Shown here: positions 52,728 through 63,011 of the stretch, one piece after another
Numbering within the stretch: position 1 is the stretch's first letter
How the letters are laid out: the number at the start of each line of letters is the position of its first letter
Notes under the pieces: generated by a model
Seen by the model: only the letters and a program-made list of their open reading frames with translations
Database searches by the model: none
What the model was told of the DNA's origin: nothing
From: Rhizoclosmatium globosum
Lineage: Eukaryota; Chytridiomycota; Chytridiomycetes; Chytridiales; Chytriomycetaceae
DNA: 64,000 bases
Direction of reading: 5' to 3'
NCBI GenBank assembly: GCA_002104985.1
Contig: MCGO01000137.1
Location: 1 to 64,000 of the forward strand
Position numbers and translations under genes: made by a program

Positions 52728-53374
52728 GCGGAATAGAATTTCCAGCTGTCTGACATGTCACAACCGGCAAGTGAACCGCTATGGAGCACTGCCATGGGTC
52801 CAAACGGACTTGAGATGTGACACACCAGCCAGCCTGAACAGGAACCAAGTGGACCAGTAGCCTTAAGACACGTCGATCCAGATCAGAACCTGCTCACAAG
52901 GGGAATAGAATTCCCAGCTGTCTGACATGTCACAACCGGCAAGTGAACCGCTATGGAGCACTGCCATGGGTCCAAACGGACTTGAGATGTGACACACCAG
53001 CCAGCCTGAACAGGAACCAAGTGGACCAGCAGCCTTAAGACGTGTCAATTCAGATCAGAACCTGCTCACAAGGGGAATAGAATTCCCAGCTGCCTGACAT
53101 GTCACAACCGGCAAGTGAACCGCTATGGAGCACTGCCATGGGTCCGAACGGACTTGAGATGTGACACACCAGCCAGCCTGAACAGGAACCAAGTGGACCA
53201 GCAGCCTTAAGACATGTCAATCCAGATCAGAACCTGCTCACGAGGGGAATAGAATTCCCAGCTATCTGACATGTCACAAACTGGCAAGTGAACCGCTATG
53301 GAACACTGCCATGGGTCCGAACGGACTTGAGATGTGACACACCAGCCAGCCTGAACAGGAACCAAGTGGATCAC
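52728..53374. repeat. Tandem array of a 172-bp repeat (about 3.8 copies)
   Basis: The unit beginning GGGGAATAGAATTCCCAGCTG recurs at about 52728 (start slightly diverged), 52900, 53072 and 53244, exactly 172 bp apart. The last copy is cut short near 53374. Copies differ at only a few positions each. The monomer contains an inverted pair (TGACATGTCACA ... GATGTGACACA). The monomer has no conserved open frame. GC content is visibly higher than in the neighbouring intergenic DNA. Confidence 0.9.
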
Positions 53375-53849
53375 TTTTGCATTGGGGGAATCAAAGAGGG
53401 CGGAGAATTGTGAAGAGAGGAGGGGGTGAGGAGAGAGATCTGTTTGGAGAGACAGGCATTGTGGATGAACGAGGCATGGATGGCTTTACATGAATCAGTT
53501 GGATGTGGGGGACTCCTGATGACAAGGAGTATAAGTGACTGACATAGAGAAGCTGGTTGGTGGGTGTTTTTTCTTTCAGTTTTGCTGAAAAGATTTGACT
53601 TTTATCCCTGTTTGTTTGTTTGGGCAAAAAGAATTGTCACCAAAATGGCCGTGCAAAATGATTGGTGGAATTACTTGCACCCCATACATTAGTATCTCTC
53701 TGATTTCGTTAAGAGTTATTTTTTATGTGTGAAAGTGCTTCTTGTGGTTATGAATCTGATTTCAAAATGTTAAAAAAAGATACATTCGAGTTTTGGCAAA
53801 TTCATCATCAAATAATAATAAATAGAAAGAACACCACACCACACACGAA

Positions 53850-56800
53850 TCAAAGCACAGCTGAAACAACAGTATCCAATTTCCCCACATTCCTAAACCG
53901 TTTCCTCGCCAAATCCAACTGCTCTACAACAACCTCTCTCGGAGCTCCTCCACGACACACTGCAACTAGTGCAGCAGAAGCAGCCTCAGCAACTTCACTA
54001 TTCGCATCATCAACATGAATCACAATCCCCTTGATCATCTCAACCCAATGCACACTGTCCAGCCGAGTCTCTACATAAACACCGTCAACCAGCATCCCGT
54101 TTTGTCCGTCTTGCTCAGCAGGGTGTTGCGTGTACCAGAATTGAATCGCGTTGGCAAGGGATACTATTCCACCACTCGCTGCGACTCGAACAGAGTCTGA
54201 AGCGTCGTCAAGACGCTTGATGAGATCTGGGTATACCGTTTTGAAGTTTTGCGCTGAAGGATCAAATTGTCAGAATAGTTAAAGAGTAATAACAGGTTCT
54301 TAAAAACGTACCAATGAAGGAAACACCAGCATCAGCACCTCCATCCAACAAAAATTTTAGTGCCTTCACAGCAGTCAGTCGCGTCTCAACTTCTTCCTCG
54401 TCTAGGCAAGCAACTGTGACTGGTAGGTACTGCCCACCTTCAGTCTCAACCAACGAATCTACCACTGCTTTTGGAACGTAACCCAAGAACTCGTTCTTCT
54501 GGGTGGTCGCGGTTGGATCCAGTAGAGAAACGAGGATACTCATTCCAAGGCCTCGCAATAGTCCCAGCTTTCTACCAGGCTTCCAAATAGCTGATGGCAT
54601 AACGATACCGTCAATAATCTTTGCAGCATGACTGGAGAGCTCGTTTGTAGAATTTAGTGGTGATGCGGATGGCTTGATTAGGTCCAAAAAAGTTGTAAGC
54701 AGACTGAGTTTCGGATTCAGTTATCATAAGCCTTCATAAAAATGAATACAAACCTCTGCCGAACTTCAAATTCCTTCTCTACAGAAACTCCAACAGCAAA
54801 GACATCGACTACTTCCTTCAGTTTGGCTCCAACGGCTGCACCAGCCCTTTTCAAAAACGTGTCTAAAATCCGAACTTCCAAAGTCGAAAAGCGCGTCCAA
54901 GATGCAACATTTTTTGCAATTTCATTGCTCCAGAACTTGTCAAAGTATCGTTCATAGACATTTCCACCCTCTGCCAGAGATCTCAACGCGTCTTCTGCAT
55001 TCCCAACCATCTGCGTCCACCCAGCAACTTTATCACCACCCTTCACACTAACAAGCCGCATCGCAACAACAAACAACAAATACCCATCCTCTCCATCCCC
55101 ATCCCCACCCACACCCCCAACCTTCTCCGCAACAACCTTCAAAACCTCCGACACTTCCACTCCAAGCACAACACTCTCCGTCAAACTAACATCCCCCGCC
55201 GCCAAAAACCTCGCAACAACCTCCCTCTCCGTCTCTCCCACACCAACAGCCCCTTTCACCAGCCCCGCAAGAACACGCAACACACCCGTCAGATGCGTGG
55301 CACTTGAATCCGGGTTAACCCGCGCATGTCCAACCACCAACGAAACCGCAATCTTGGGGTCGACATACCTCCCAACCCCAACCACCGCAACCTTCAAACC
55401 TTTTGTGACGGAGGCATCGTCGCCGCCGAGGACGCGGTAGAGCACGGGAAGCAGTTTATCCATGTATCCGGAAATGTTTGCTTCTGCGAGCGGGACGACG
55501 GCGCCGAGGACGCGTGCGGCTTGTGCACGTGTGTCGACGGACCAGTCGCCTAGGTCTGCGAGGATGACTTGAATTGTCTTGTCGAGGGTTTCGCGGGTGA
55601 AATGTCTGATTCCGATGCGTGGTCTGTCTGTTTACGTAGTTTGAGGATTTTGGGGGTGAATGGTACGAATCATTGGTAAACTCACCACTCAAGAGTACAC
55701 CGCCCCTTCCTACATCCACGTCAATCTCGTTCTTGACACGGTCTTCCCATTCGACTTCGTATAAGGCACCGACTTGGTCGAGTGCAGAGATACACTTTTT
55801 GCGGACGGATGGGTCTTCATCGACTGTGCCTGCCAAAAGAATCCAGTATACTTTGTGGCCGAGAGACCATCTGTCTGGATGTTTTAAAAGGATGGAAAGT
55901 GCGAGGTGGAGGTAGAGTGATTCACGGACGGATGGAGTCTTGTCGAGTGTGAGTGCTCTAAGGTCTTCTGATTAGTATGGATATTCAGCGTGCTGCACTT
56001 GTACTCTCATAATTGGCTCGTGATGCTACAAACGCGTATTCTTTCGACTGGTTTTCACTTCGCTCACTCAATTCGTTCATTCGCGTATCCACCCGCTCTG
56101 ACATTCAATCACTCATTCCTCGCTCTCACCCGTTCCCCCCTTTTAACTATTCTCTCCTTCCCGCATTCGGCACTATCTTCTCATACACGCGTACCTCAAG
56201 AGCTCCTTAACTTCATCCAGAGCCTGCGCCTCGACCAGACAAAGCGCAGCAAGGGCCTTCAGCGCATGGGCCCTGACATCCTTGTGCCTGTGCGTCAAAC
56301 AGCCGCCGAGCTCCTTCACGAACGCCACGATGCTTGGCTGCACTTCGCGCGGACAGAACTCGCACAGCGCCACCACGGCCAAACAACTCTCCTTTTTCAC
56401 GTCGGGAAACGGGTCGTTGAGCGTGCGTCCGAGAATGCGGAGCGACTCGTCGACGCCGGGCCCAAACACTTGTTTCGTGGCGAGGATGAGCGCGCGGAGG
56501 AGGGCAACGAGGTGGTGCCGCACTTCCTCGGACGGCTCTTGGAGGTCGGCCGGTGAAAGCCGCGACGAGAGTGTCGGAAGCAGCGAAGGGAGTACCGGCA
56601 CTATGTCAGACGACCCTTCAACAAACCTGTTTCAAAATAAAGTTTTAAAGCATTTCCAATTAAAGGTGAAACAAACCATTTGATTTGGATCGCAGCCAGT
56701 TCACGCACCTTTTCAATTGGGTCACTCAGCGAAACAAAGAGAAAGGGCCCGATTTGCTCAAACAGTTTCGATGTTTGACGCGCGTTCAAATGCGCTGATT

Positions 56801-57016
56801 TGCTTTGTTTTGCGATGGATTCAGCGGCTCTTTTCTTTGCCAGTCGATCGGATTGAGACGATGTTAGGACATTGGCATCTCGTTGGAGGCTCTGTTTGGA
56901 GGTGGTTTGGTTAAGCTGAGTGGTGCCTAGTGGTTGTGGCAGTGGTGGCTTGCCTGTATCACAGCATCCGTAGCGAGTATCTCGTCGGCTGTCAAAGGTG
57001 GAACTGTTGACATCAT
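53850..57016 (-). CDS. DNAAF5: DNAAF5/HEATR2-like dynein axonemal assembly factor
   Basis: A multi-exon HEAT-repeat protein of about 850-900 residues from MMSTVPPLTADEILATD. Helical repeats include LFVSLSDPIEKVRELAAIQI, LNDPFPDVKKESCLAVVALC, LTHRHKDVRAHALKALAAL, DEDPSVRKKCISALDQVGAL, VILADLGDWSVDTRAQAARV, and VYPDLIKRLDDASDSVRVAA. The last three steps match the order and wording of human HEATR2 (DITDW..., YPELLKRLDD...). The protein helps assemble dynein arms in the cytoplasm before transport to the flagellum, so it fits a zoospore-forming fungus. The first intron is GC-AG (CAG|GCAAGC...ACAG, 62 nt). A longer, pyrimidine-rich intron lies at about 55960-56200. Exon borders in the middle are approximate. 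Confidence 0.82.
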
Positions 57017-57180
57017 TTGTTGAGTTTGTCAGAAGAGAAAAGAAGGAAGGTAAAACGAGACAAAGAAGAAAGAGAGAAGACATAAACTCAATAATTAATG
57101 TAATCAAATTGTTCCTTCGTTTCACTCAATTCCTTAATGTTCTCTTTTTTCAAACCTTGTTTAATTTATTTGCCTCAAAC

Positions 57181-58850
57181 ATGAAACTCACGCCTCGAAA
57201 CCCCCTCCGCCAATACCCTCTTGCATGCATCGCAATCATAGCAATCATCCTCCTCTCTCTATGTAAGACCTTTGAAACCGTTACTACCGCATCAAACTCA
57301 TACTCACACCCTTCCCACAAAAGACCAATTTACCTTCCTGATATCAACATCACCCAAACAACAACCCTCGCATCCCTCAAAACGAGATCCATCAGAAGAC
57401 TCAATACACATTGAAAACTTCAAGCCAGGAAACAGACGCATCCCCAAACTCATTCATCAGTCTTGGAAGACAAAAGATGTGCCCTCAGTATGTCTTACTC
57501 TATCTTTGGAAACCCCTTTCTTTCTGGGTGACTCAAATCGGCATTATGCTCATGCACATCTCTGTTTTTTGATTATCCACTAGAAATACCTCAATTGGAC
57601 GCTTTCTTGGCAGACTCTGAATCCAGAGTATGAGTATCGATTGTGGACGGATCAAGAGAACAGGGATCTTGTTCGCTTACATTGTTAGTATACTGTTCTG
57701 CAGAGTGAAGGAAATATCTGAGTGATTGAGCGAAGCTATGATTGTCTAGGAATGAGACTGTTGAGAGAAAGGGGAAGAGTATGTGGAACTCAGTCCTGAC
57801 GTGTGACTGTAACAAACAACCTTTTCCGCGAAACGAGTTCGTTTTGAGAATGATCTCGAACAATCAGACGCTTTCTTAAGAGGCATTGAATTCGGAGTCT
57901 GAATATCAACGCTGGACGAATCAGAAACCTGTATCTCGTGTGGATTCGTTGTGATTCACGAACTATTGGATGAACTGAATAGGCTTTGGGTGGTGATTTA
58001 GAGATATGTTTTCCTTAAGCTTGTACTAGCATTGAGCGGCTGAGCGAAGGAAAGGAAGTTGAGGATAGTTCGAACGTCACAATAGCGATATCAAGGAATC
58101 GAGATTGGAGGGTGAATTTTGCCAGAAAAGTCCCGAAATGGAGTGCCTCTTGGATTTAAGAACTGATGAATTTTCATAGATCCATGGTTTCTCGAAACAT
58201 TCGACGCATTCCCAGACCCAATCATGCGAGCTGATGCATCCCGCGTATTTTACATGCACAAATATGGCGGAGTCTATGCAGACCTTGACTTTGAATGCCT
58301 TAAACCTCTTGGTACATTTTCCCACTTCTATTCCCCCCGCGTCTCCTCCTCTAAAAATACTGTAAACAGACCCTCTTCTCGCATCTCACCATTCAGTCCT
58401 CGGCTCCATGTCCGTCGGCCTGAACGTATTCCTGCATGCCCACTCGATTCCCAACGCATGGATGTCCTCGAAACCGGGACACCCGCTGTGGATGTCGTGT
58501 GCAAAGAGAATGATGCAGAACTCGAAAGGTTCTGTGGAACAAATTACGGGTCCGGCGATGTTGTATCGATGTGTGAAGGAATATAGCAAGTCGAAAGCGA
58601 GTCGGTTGGAGCCTGTTTACGTTGCGCCACCAGGTAAGGGCGAATAATGATGACTCGAAACTGACCACTCAAATCAGAATATATATTTCCGTTCTCCTGG
58701 ACTCAGATGCAGACGAGGGAGCTTCTGGAGGCGTGTTATGCCATGAGATCACATGCGTTGAATACGACAAAGTGTTTGGACTATGTGGATCCAGAGAGGA
58801 AGGCATTTGCAATCACATATTGGGGGCATTCTTGGGCACCTGCATATTGA
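57181..58850 (+). CDS. GT32 (OCH1-like) glycosyltransferase, type II membrane protein
   Basis: Six exons (57181-57262, 57324-57487, 57584-57683, 58180-58311, 58370-58633, 58678-58850) encode 304 residues with every joint in frame. A short N-terminal tail and signal anchor (PLACIAIIAIILLSL) place it in the Golgi. The catalytic domain has RIPKLIHQSWKTKDVPS, NPEYEYRLWTDQENR, MRADASRVFYMHKYGGVYAD with the DLD metal/sugar-nucleotide motif, DPLLASHHSVLGSM, HSIPNAWMSSKPGHPLW, and the end FAITYWGHSW. This is the 'glycosyltransferase sugar-binding region containing DXD' family, which includes fungal OCH1-type mannosyltransferases. The intron at 57684-58179 (496 nt) is much longer than the others and contains a degenerate copy of exon 3. 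Confidence 0.85.
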
Positions 58851-58986
58851 ACAAAAAAGGGAACTCCAACGCTATGTATATTTGCTACAAATACTCCATA
58901 CAGTAATACGATAAAGAAACCATCAGAAAAGATGCATTCTATTTTTATTTTTGTCGGTGTAACACAATTATCCAAAAATCAATCCA

Positions 58987-61201
58987 ATGTCTGATCCAGA
59001 GCTGGCAGCAAAGTGTCCCGGCAGTCTCAACATGCACACCATCTTCCGTCTCCGTGGCGGTTGGTGCAAAGTAGTTCGAGCAGTAAGCACGCAGTCCCTT
59101 CACCCTTCAACCAAGAACCTGAAACACCAACCCCGGCCATAACCCACGCCTAGGATGACTCCACAGCCTACCACCAAACCCTCAACAAAGTCAAACTAGT
59201 CGTAATCCTCGGCTCCCTCCAACATCAACAAGCCCTCATCGAACGCATGGTTGAAATCGACATGGAAGTAGACAGACTTGAAAACGCCGCCAATCAATCG
59301 GATACCTTGAAAGCCGAAGAGAAGCCCGTCTCTCCAGACGACCCAAACTGTGCCTGGGATGGAATGCTCCAAACTTCAAAGCAAAGACGCATTGCGTTGC
59401 TTCGTGCAGAGGGAAAGACTAGGACTGAGGAGCTTATGTTCATTAGAGAGAACTGCAAGATTGATGACGATGCTCATGATGAAGAAGACGATTTGGAGAT
59501 TCCGGGTCTGTTGGGGGGTACGAGACATGCACCTGAAATTGGGTCTTCTGAGGCAGTTGAGTGTTTTTTGGTTGTTATGGATCATAGGGAAGGTATCACT
59601 AGATCACTAAAAAACTGCTGAACAGAGCTCCAGTGAATCAACAGCCATTTCAGACTCAACTACTGATCTTGGTATCCCAATCGGTGAAGTCATTCGAGTT
59701 ACACATGAAACCTTTGGTGAAGTGGGAATGATGAGAGAGTATTCAATCAAGTCCAAAGAAAAGCTCTTCCGTAAACCCAAGATTCGTCAATATTTCAATG
59801 GTCCTGTTTTGCATCGAAGCACGCAGGAGATGCGGTCGACTTGGTACGAGATGTTTGTCGACTTGCTGTACGTCGGAATCTTCACGAAAGCCGGCCTCTT
59901 TATCAGCAGTGAGCAGTCTTGGGAATCGTTTACAAAGTTCGTTTTTGTGATGGTACCTTTGATTTCACACTGGCAAAACTTTACATGGTACAACAATGGT
60001 GTATCGCATGAGGATTTATACATGAAGGTGAGGACACCGATATTATCAGCCATTGAACTTAATTTTTGCATAGTTCCACTTCCTGTTCATCTGTATCTCT
60101 GCAATGGTCATGGGTAACACCTTGGTCAACACTTTCGACCCAAACCCAGAATCCAACACATCTGCCATTTTCCTCCTATCATACATATGTGCTCGTGTAT
60201 ACATTCACTTTGCCCAGTTTATTGTCTGCTTCGTATTTGATCGTCGTTTCTCAAAGTCAATGACACCAGTCCTCATCTTCCGTGCAATCTCCATAGTGCC
60301 TCATGCAATTATTCTGGCGTTTCCAACCAATGGCACCTCTGAGCGAGACAATACGCGTTGGGGCCTATGGTGGTTCGGCACAGTTACGGAGCTCATCCAT
60401 CCTTTCATCTCACTCCCTATAATGAGAGCACTCCCCAACGCAAACTACAGAGTCGCCATCAACATTGAGCATCTCGCAGAACGCACTGGAATCTTATACA
60501 CATACGCACTCGGTGTAGTCGCCGTCACATTCCTATACGACACGAAATCTCAACACATCCAACTCGTAATGGGCGTCATGATCCTCGCCCTCATAATCGG
60601 AAACAATTTAAACCACCTCTACTTCCGCCACGAATCCGGAAACCACTTCAAACACGCAATGCGTCGCGCTTGGTATACAGGATTAGGCTGGACATTCATT
60701 CATTACCCGTTAGTCATCGCAACACTCAGTCTCGGAGCAGTCATGTCAGTTATGATCACCGTTCGTTTCAACCAAGCCGAAAACATTGTTGACTCTCCCG
60801 TCGCCCTCAAAAACGAGTGGAAGAATATTTACTTTGTCAGTCTTGGCGCTATTTACTTCTGCTTCATGTCCTTGGGCCTGCTTCATCAGAACCAGCCACC
60901 GACTCCTAAAAAAACGACGGAGGAGAAACAGGCTTTGAAGGATGAGAGTGAGACGAAAGTCAAGACCAAGAAACTCAAAATTCGTACTAGAATGCCGAAT
61001 TTGTCGCAGGAGAAGCGGTGTATTGTTATTCTTGCGTTAACCATGGTTATTGTGGTGGTCGGCGTCGCGGTTCCAGAACAATCTTGGAGTGTTGAGGGAA
61101 TGTTTGGATTCGGTGCTGGTATAACCTCGTTCAGTGTGTTCATGATGGAATGGGCTATTTTGAAGAAGGCAAAAGGACCAAAGCAGGTCGTCGAGTTATG
61201 A
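58987..61201 (+). CDS. Low-temperature-requirement A (LtrA) family multi-TM protein
   Basis: Four exons (58987-59082, 59154-59570, 59626-60027, 60074-61201; introns of 71, 55 and 46 nt) encode 680 residues. The first ~215 residues are soluble and acidic (DDDAHDEEDDLEIPGLLGG). The LtrA entry motif follows: STWYEMFVDLLYVGIFTKAG. About ten TM helices come next, including FHFLFICISAMVMGNTLVN, YICARVYIHFAQFIVCFVF, TGILYTYALGVVAVTFLY, FIHYPLVIATLSLGAVMSV, NIYFVSLGAIYFCFMSLGLL, and the final pair IVILALTMVIVVVGVAV and GITSFSVFMMEWAILKKAKG. A basic cytosolic loop (KVKTKKLKIRTRMPN) precedes the last two. LtrA was named in Listeria for cold growth; its function in fungi is unknown. It converges on the next gene with only 24 bp between stops. 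Confidence 0.8.
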
Positions 61202-61225
61202 ATAAAGTAAGGTCTTTATTTATCC

Positions 61226-62401
61226 TTATTTTCTTTCAAGACTGGGATCATGACCTTGGAATGATGGATGTCGAATCTGAGGAACGTTAGGGATTTCAGG
61301 TTGACTATCTTTTCGCGTAAGATCTTGAAGCGATCTTTGATGACTCCCTTTTCGCGTAAACTCGTGAATTGAAATCTTACTAGCTTTCCTTGATAAATCA
61401 ATTTCCGAAAGTGACTTTTGACTTCCCTTCCGAGAGCTTTGCTTGCTGTCAGCCAATGAGTTATTGCTGCTTTTTCGTGATGGTTTGGACTGATCCATTT
61501 GATTTTGGACTGTGCTTCCCTTTCCTGTAAATACATTGAGTGACCCACGACTTCCACCATCGGAAGCTGCAGATTTCGCCTGTTCTAAATAATTGCGGAA
61601 CAATGCAAATCGCATACTGGTAATTACTAATCCTGTTCCAAACGCAGCCACATCCATCAAACTTCGTATTGCCAAATACGCAACAAACCAAGAATCCGCT
61701 TCATTTGAAATAATCCGACAAGCAAATGCAACGCTGAATAAAATAATAGTTGTTAAGTTCGCAAGGCAACCATAATATCCATATCGTGCAATAATCTTCA
61801 ACTGCGGATTGATTTGTAAGTCGACCTCTTTCATGTCTGCCTTCAAACTGCGAATATACAGCGAGAACGACGCCACAAAGAACAAATCCATGAAACACAT
61901 CAGAAGTCCTCCAACACCATACGTCACCAACACATTAACTTCCGTCATGCCCCCATCCCCAGCACTCACAAAAATAGGCGTCAATCCAACAACAACCTGC
62001 AAATAGATAAGTATCTGCAACCCCTTCACAACAACCGGAGACCACTGCCTCTTCAAAATATCTACACTCCTATCAAACGAAAACGCAAGATACGAGTATT
62101 CCACCAGCGTCAACGAAATCGTACTGGCGATCCACATGGGTTTACAAGCAAGCCCATTTACCGTCCATATACTGATTGATGCTGCATCAACGCCACCGCC
62201 AATCCACATTAACAGCAGAAACGTGTTTGATCGCGTAAAGAAATTTGAAAACGTCAACGGTTGATGTCTTCCAGGGAGTTCAACGCGAAGGAGGAATATG
62301 ATGAATAAAAACAGAATTAGAAACGAAAGACCTGAGACGATTGCGGGAATGATGTACGCGATGGAAGAGAAGGCGGATATAGTGGATTCCGAAACTGTCA
62401 T
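61226..62401 (-). CDS. Seven-TM receptor-like protein with repeated RKxS tail
   Basis: Single exon, 391 residues from the ATG at 62401; the longer frame starts at GTG. Seven TM helices: SIAYIIPAIVSGLSFLILFL, NTFLLLMWIGGGVDAASISI, WIASTISLTLVEYSYLAFSF, VVKGLQILIYLQVVVGLTPI, YGVGGLLMCFMDLFFVASFS, YYGCLANLTTIILFSVAFAC, YLAIRSLMDVAAFGTGLVIT. The helices do not carry clear class A motifs. The C-terminal tail has at least five copies of [ST]RKxS (SRKSS, SRKGS, SRKAS, TRKGS, TRKDS), each resembling basophilic kinase sites, spaced by 10-25 residues. This suggests a receptor regulated by phosphorylation. Family not recognised. Confidence 0.7.
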   Translation of the reverse strand: MTVSESTISAFSSIAYIIPAIVSGLSFLILFLFIIFLLRVELPGRHQPLTFSNFFTRSNTFLLLMWIGGGVDAASISIWTVNGLACKPMWIASTISLTLVEYSYLAFSFDRSVDILKRQWSPVVVKGLQILIYLQVVVGLTPIFVSAGDGGMTEVNVLVTYGVGGLLMCFMDLFFVASFSLYIRSLKADMKEVDLQINPQLKIIARYGYYGCLANLTTIILFSVAFACRIISNEADSWFVAYLAIRSLMDVAAFGTGLVITSMRFALFRNYLEQAKSAASDGGSRGSLNVFTGKGSTVQNQMDQSKPSRKSSNNSLADSKQSSRKGSQKSLSEIDLSRKASKISIHEFTRKGSHQRSLQDLTRKDSQPEIPNVPQIRHPSFQGHDPSLERK

Positions 62402-63011
62402 TGTCGTCACGGTGGTCCAAGTTTTTCTTTGTTCAAAACAATGGAATGGATACCCACACGAGTAATTGGTATATCAATGATAAGCTTTATGTCTAATCAT
62501 TTTATTCTGAGTGCTGAGAAATGTCAACTTTCCCTCCCTTTCCTCGAAGCAGAATACTAGCGTTTACTTATGTGTATCGTGTTTTGTTGTTGCGGGACTG
62601 TATAGGTTTGACGATGTGTGTATTTGACTCTACCATGGCCATGTGGTCGCTTTCGAGTGTGGACTTTAGAAGCCATCCCCGCAACAGATTCAACACCTAT
62701 TAGAGCCAGAGCTAATAGTCCAAGTATGTTCATTACAGTCTGGGGCCGCAGTGCGTTCTCTCACAGGCTCAAGTATCTGAAATTGTCACAAAATTGCCAT
62801 CATAAACACTGAGTTGTTAAATTTGATTTCTAAATTGAATGCGCTTAGGCCATGTACAGGTAGCAGAAGCCCTTCTTTTTCGTTCATTGAAATAAAATGT
62901 TACACAGTTCCACCTGGAAACTTGGCAAATAAAGCGAGAATATGTTTATACAAAAATTAATTTATATATCCATGAACCCACAATGTCATGAACAACTCGA
63001 AAGAAAAATCC
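62402..63011. other. Intergenic region
   Basis: About 600 bp between the seven-TM gene start and the stop of the last gene. Short plus-strand frames at 62521-62812 have no recognisable content. No RNA or repeat seen. Confidence 0.45.

Noticed and set aside
52861..53374. CRISPR-like or direct-repeat array
   Set aside because: Units are 172 bp and contiguous with no spacers, so it is a tandem satellite-type repeat.
62521..62812. Short plus-strand frames in the intergenic region
   Set aside because: Overlapping frames of about 60 codons without start context or recognisable content.
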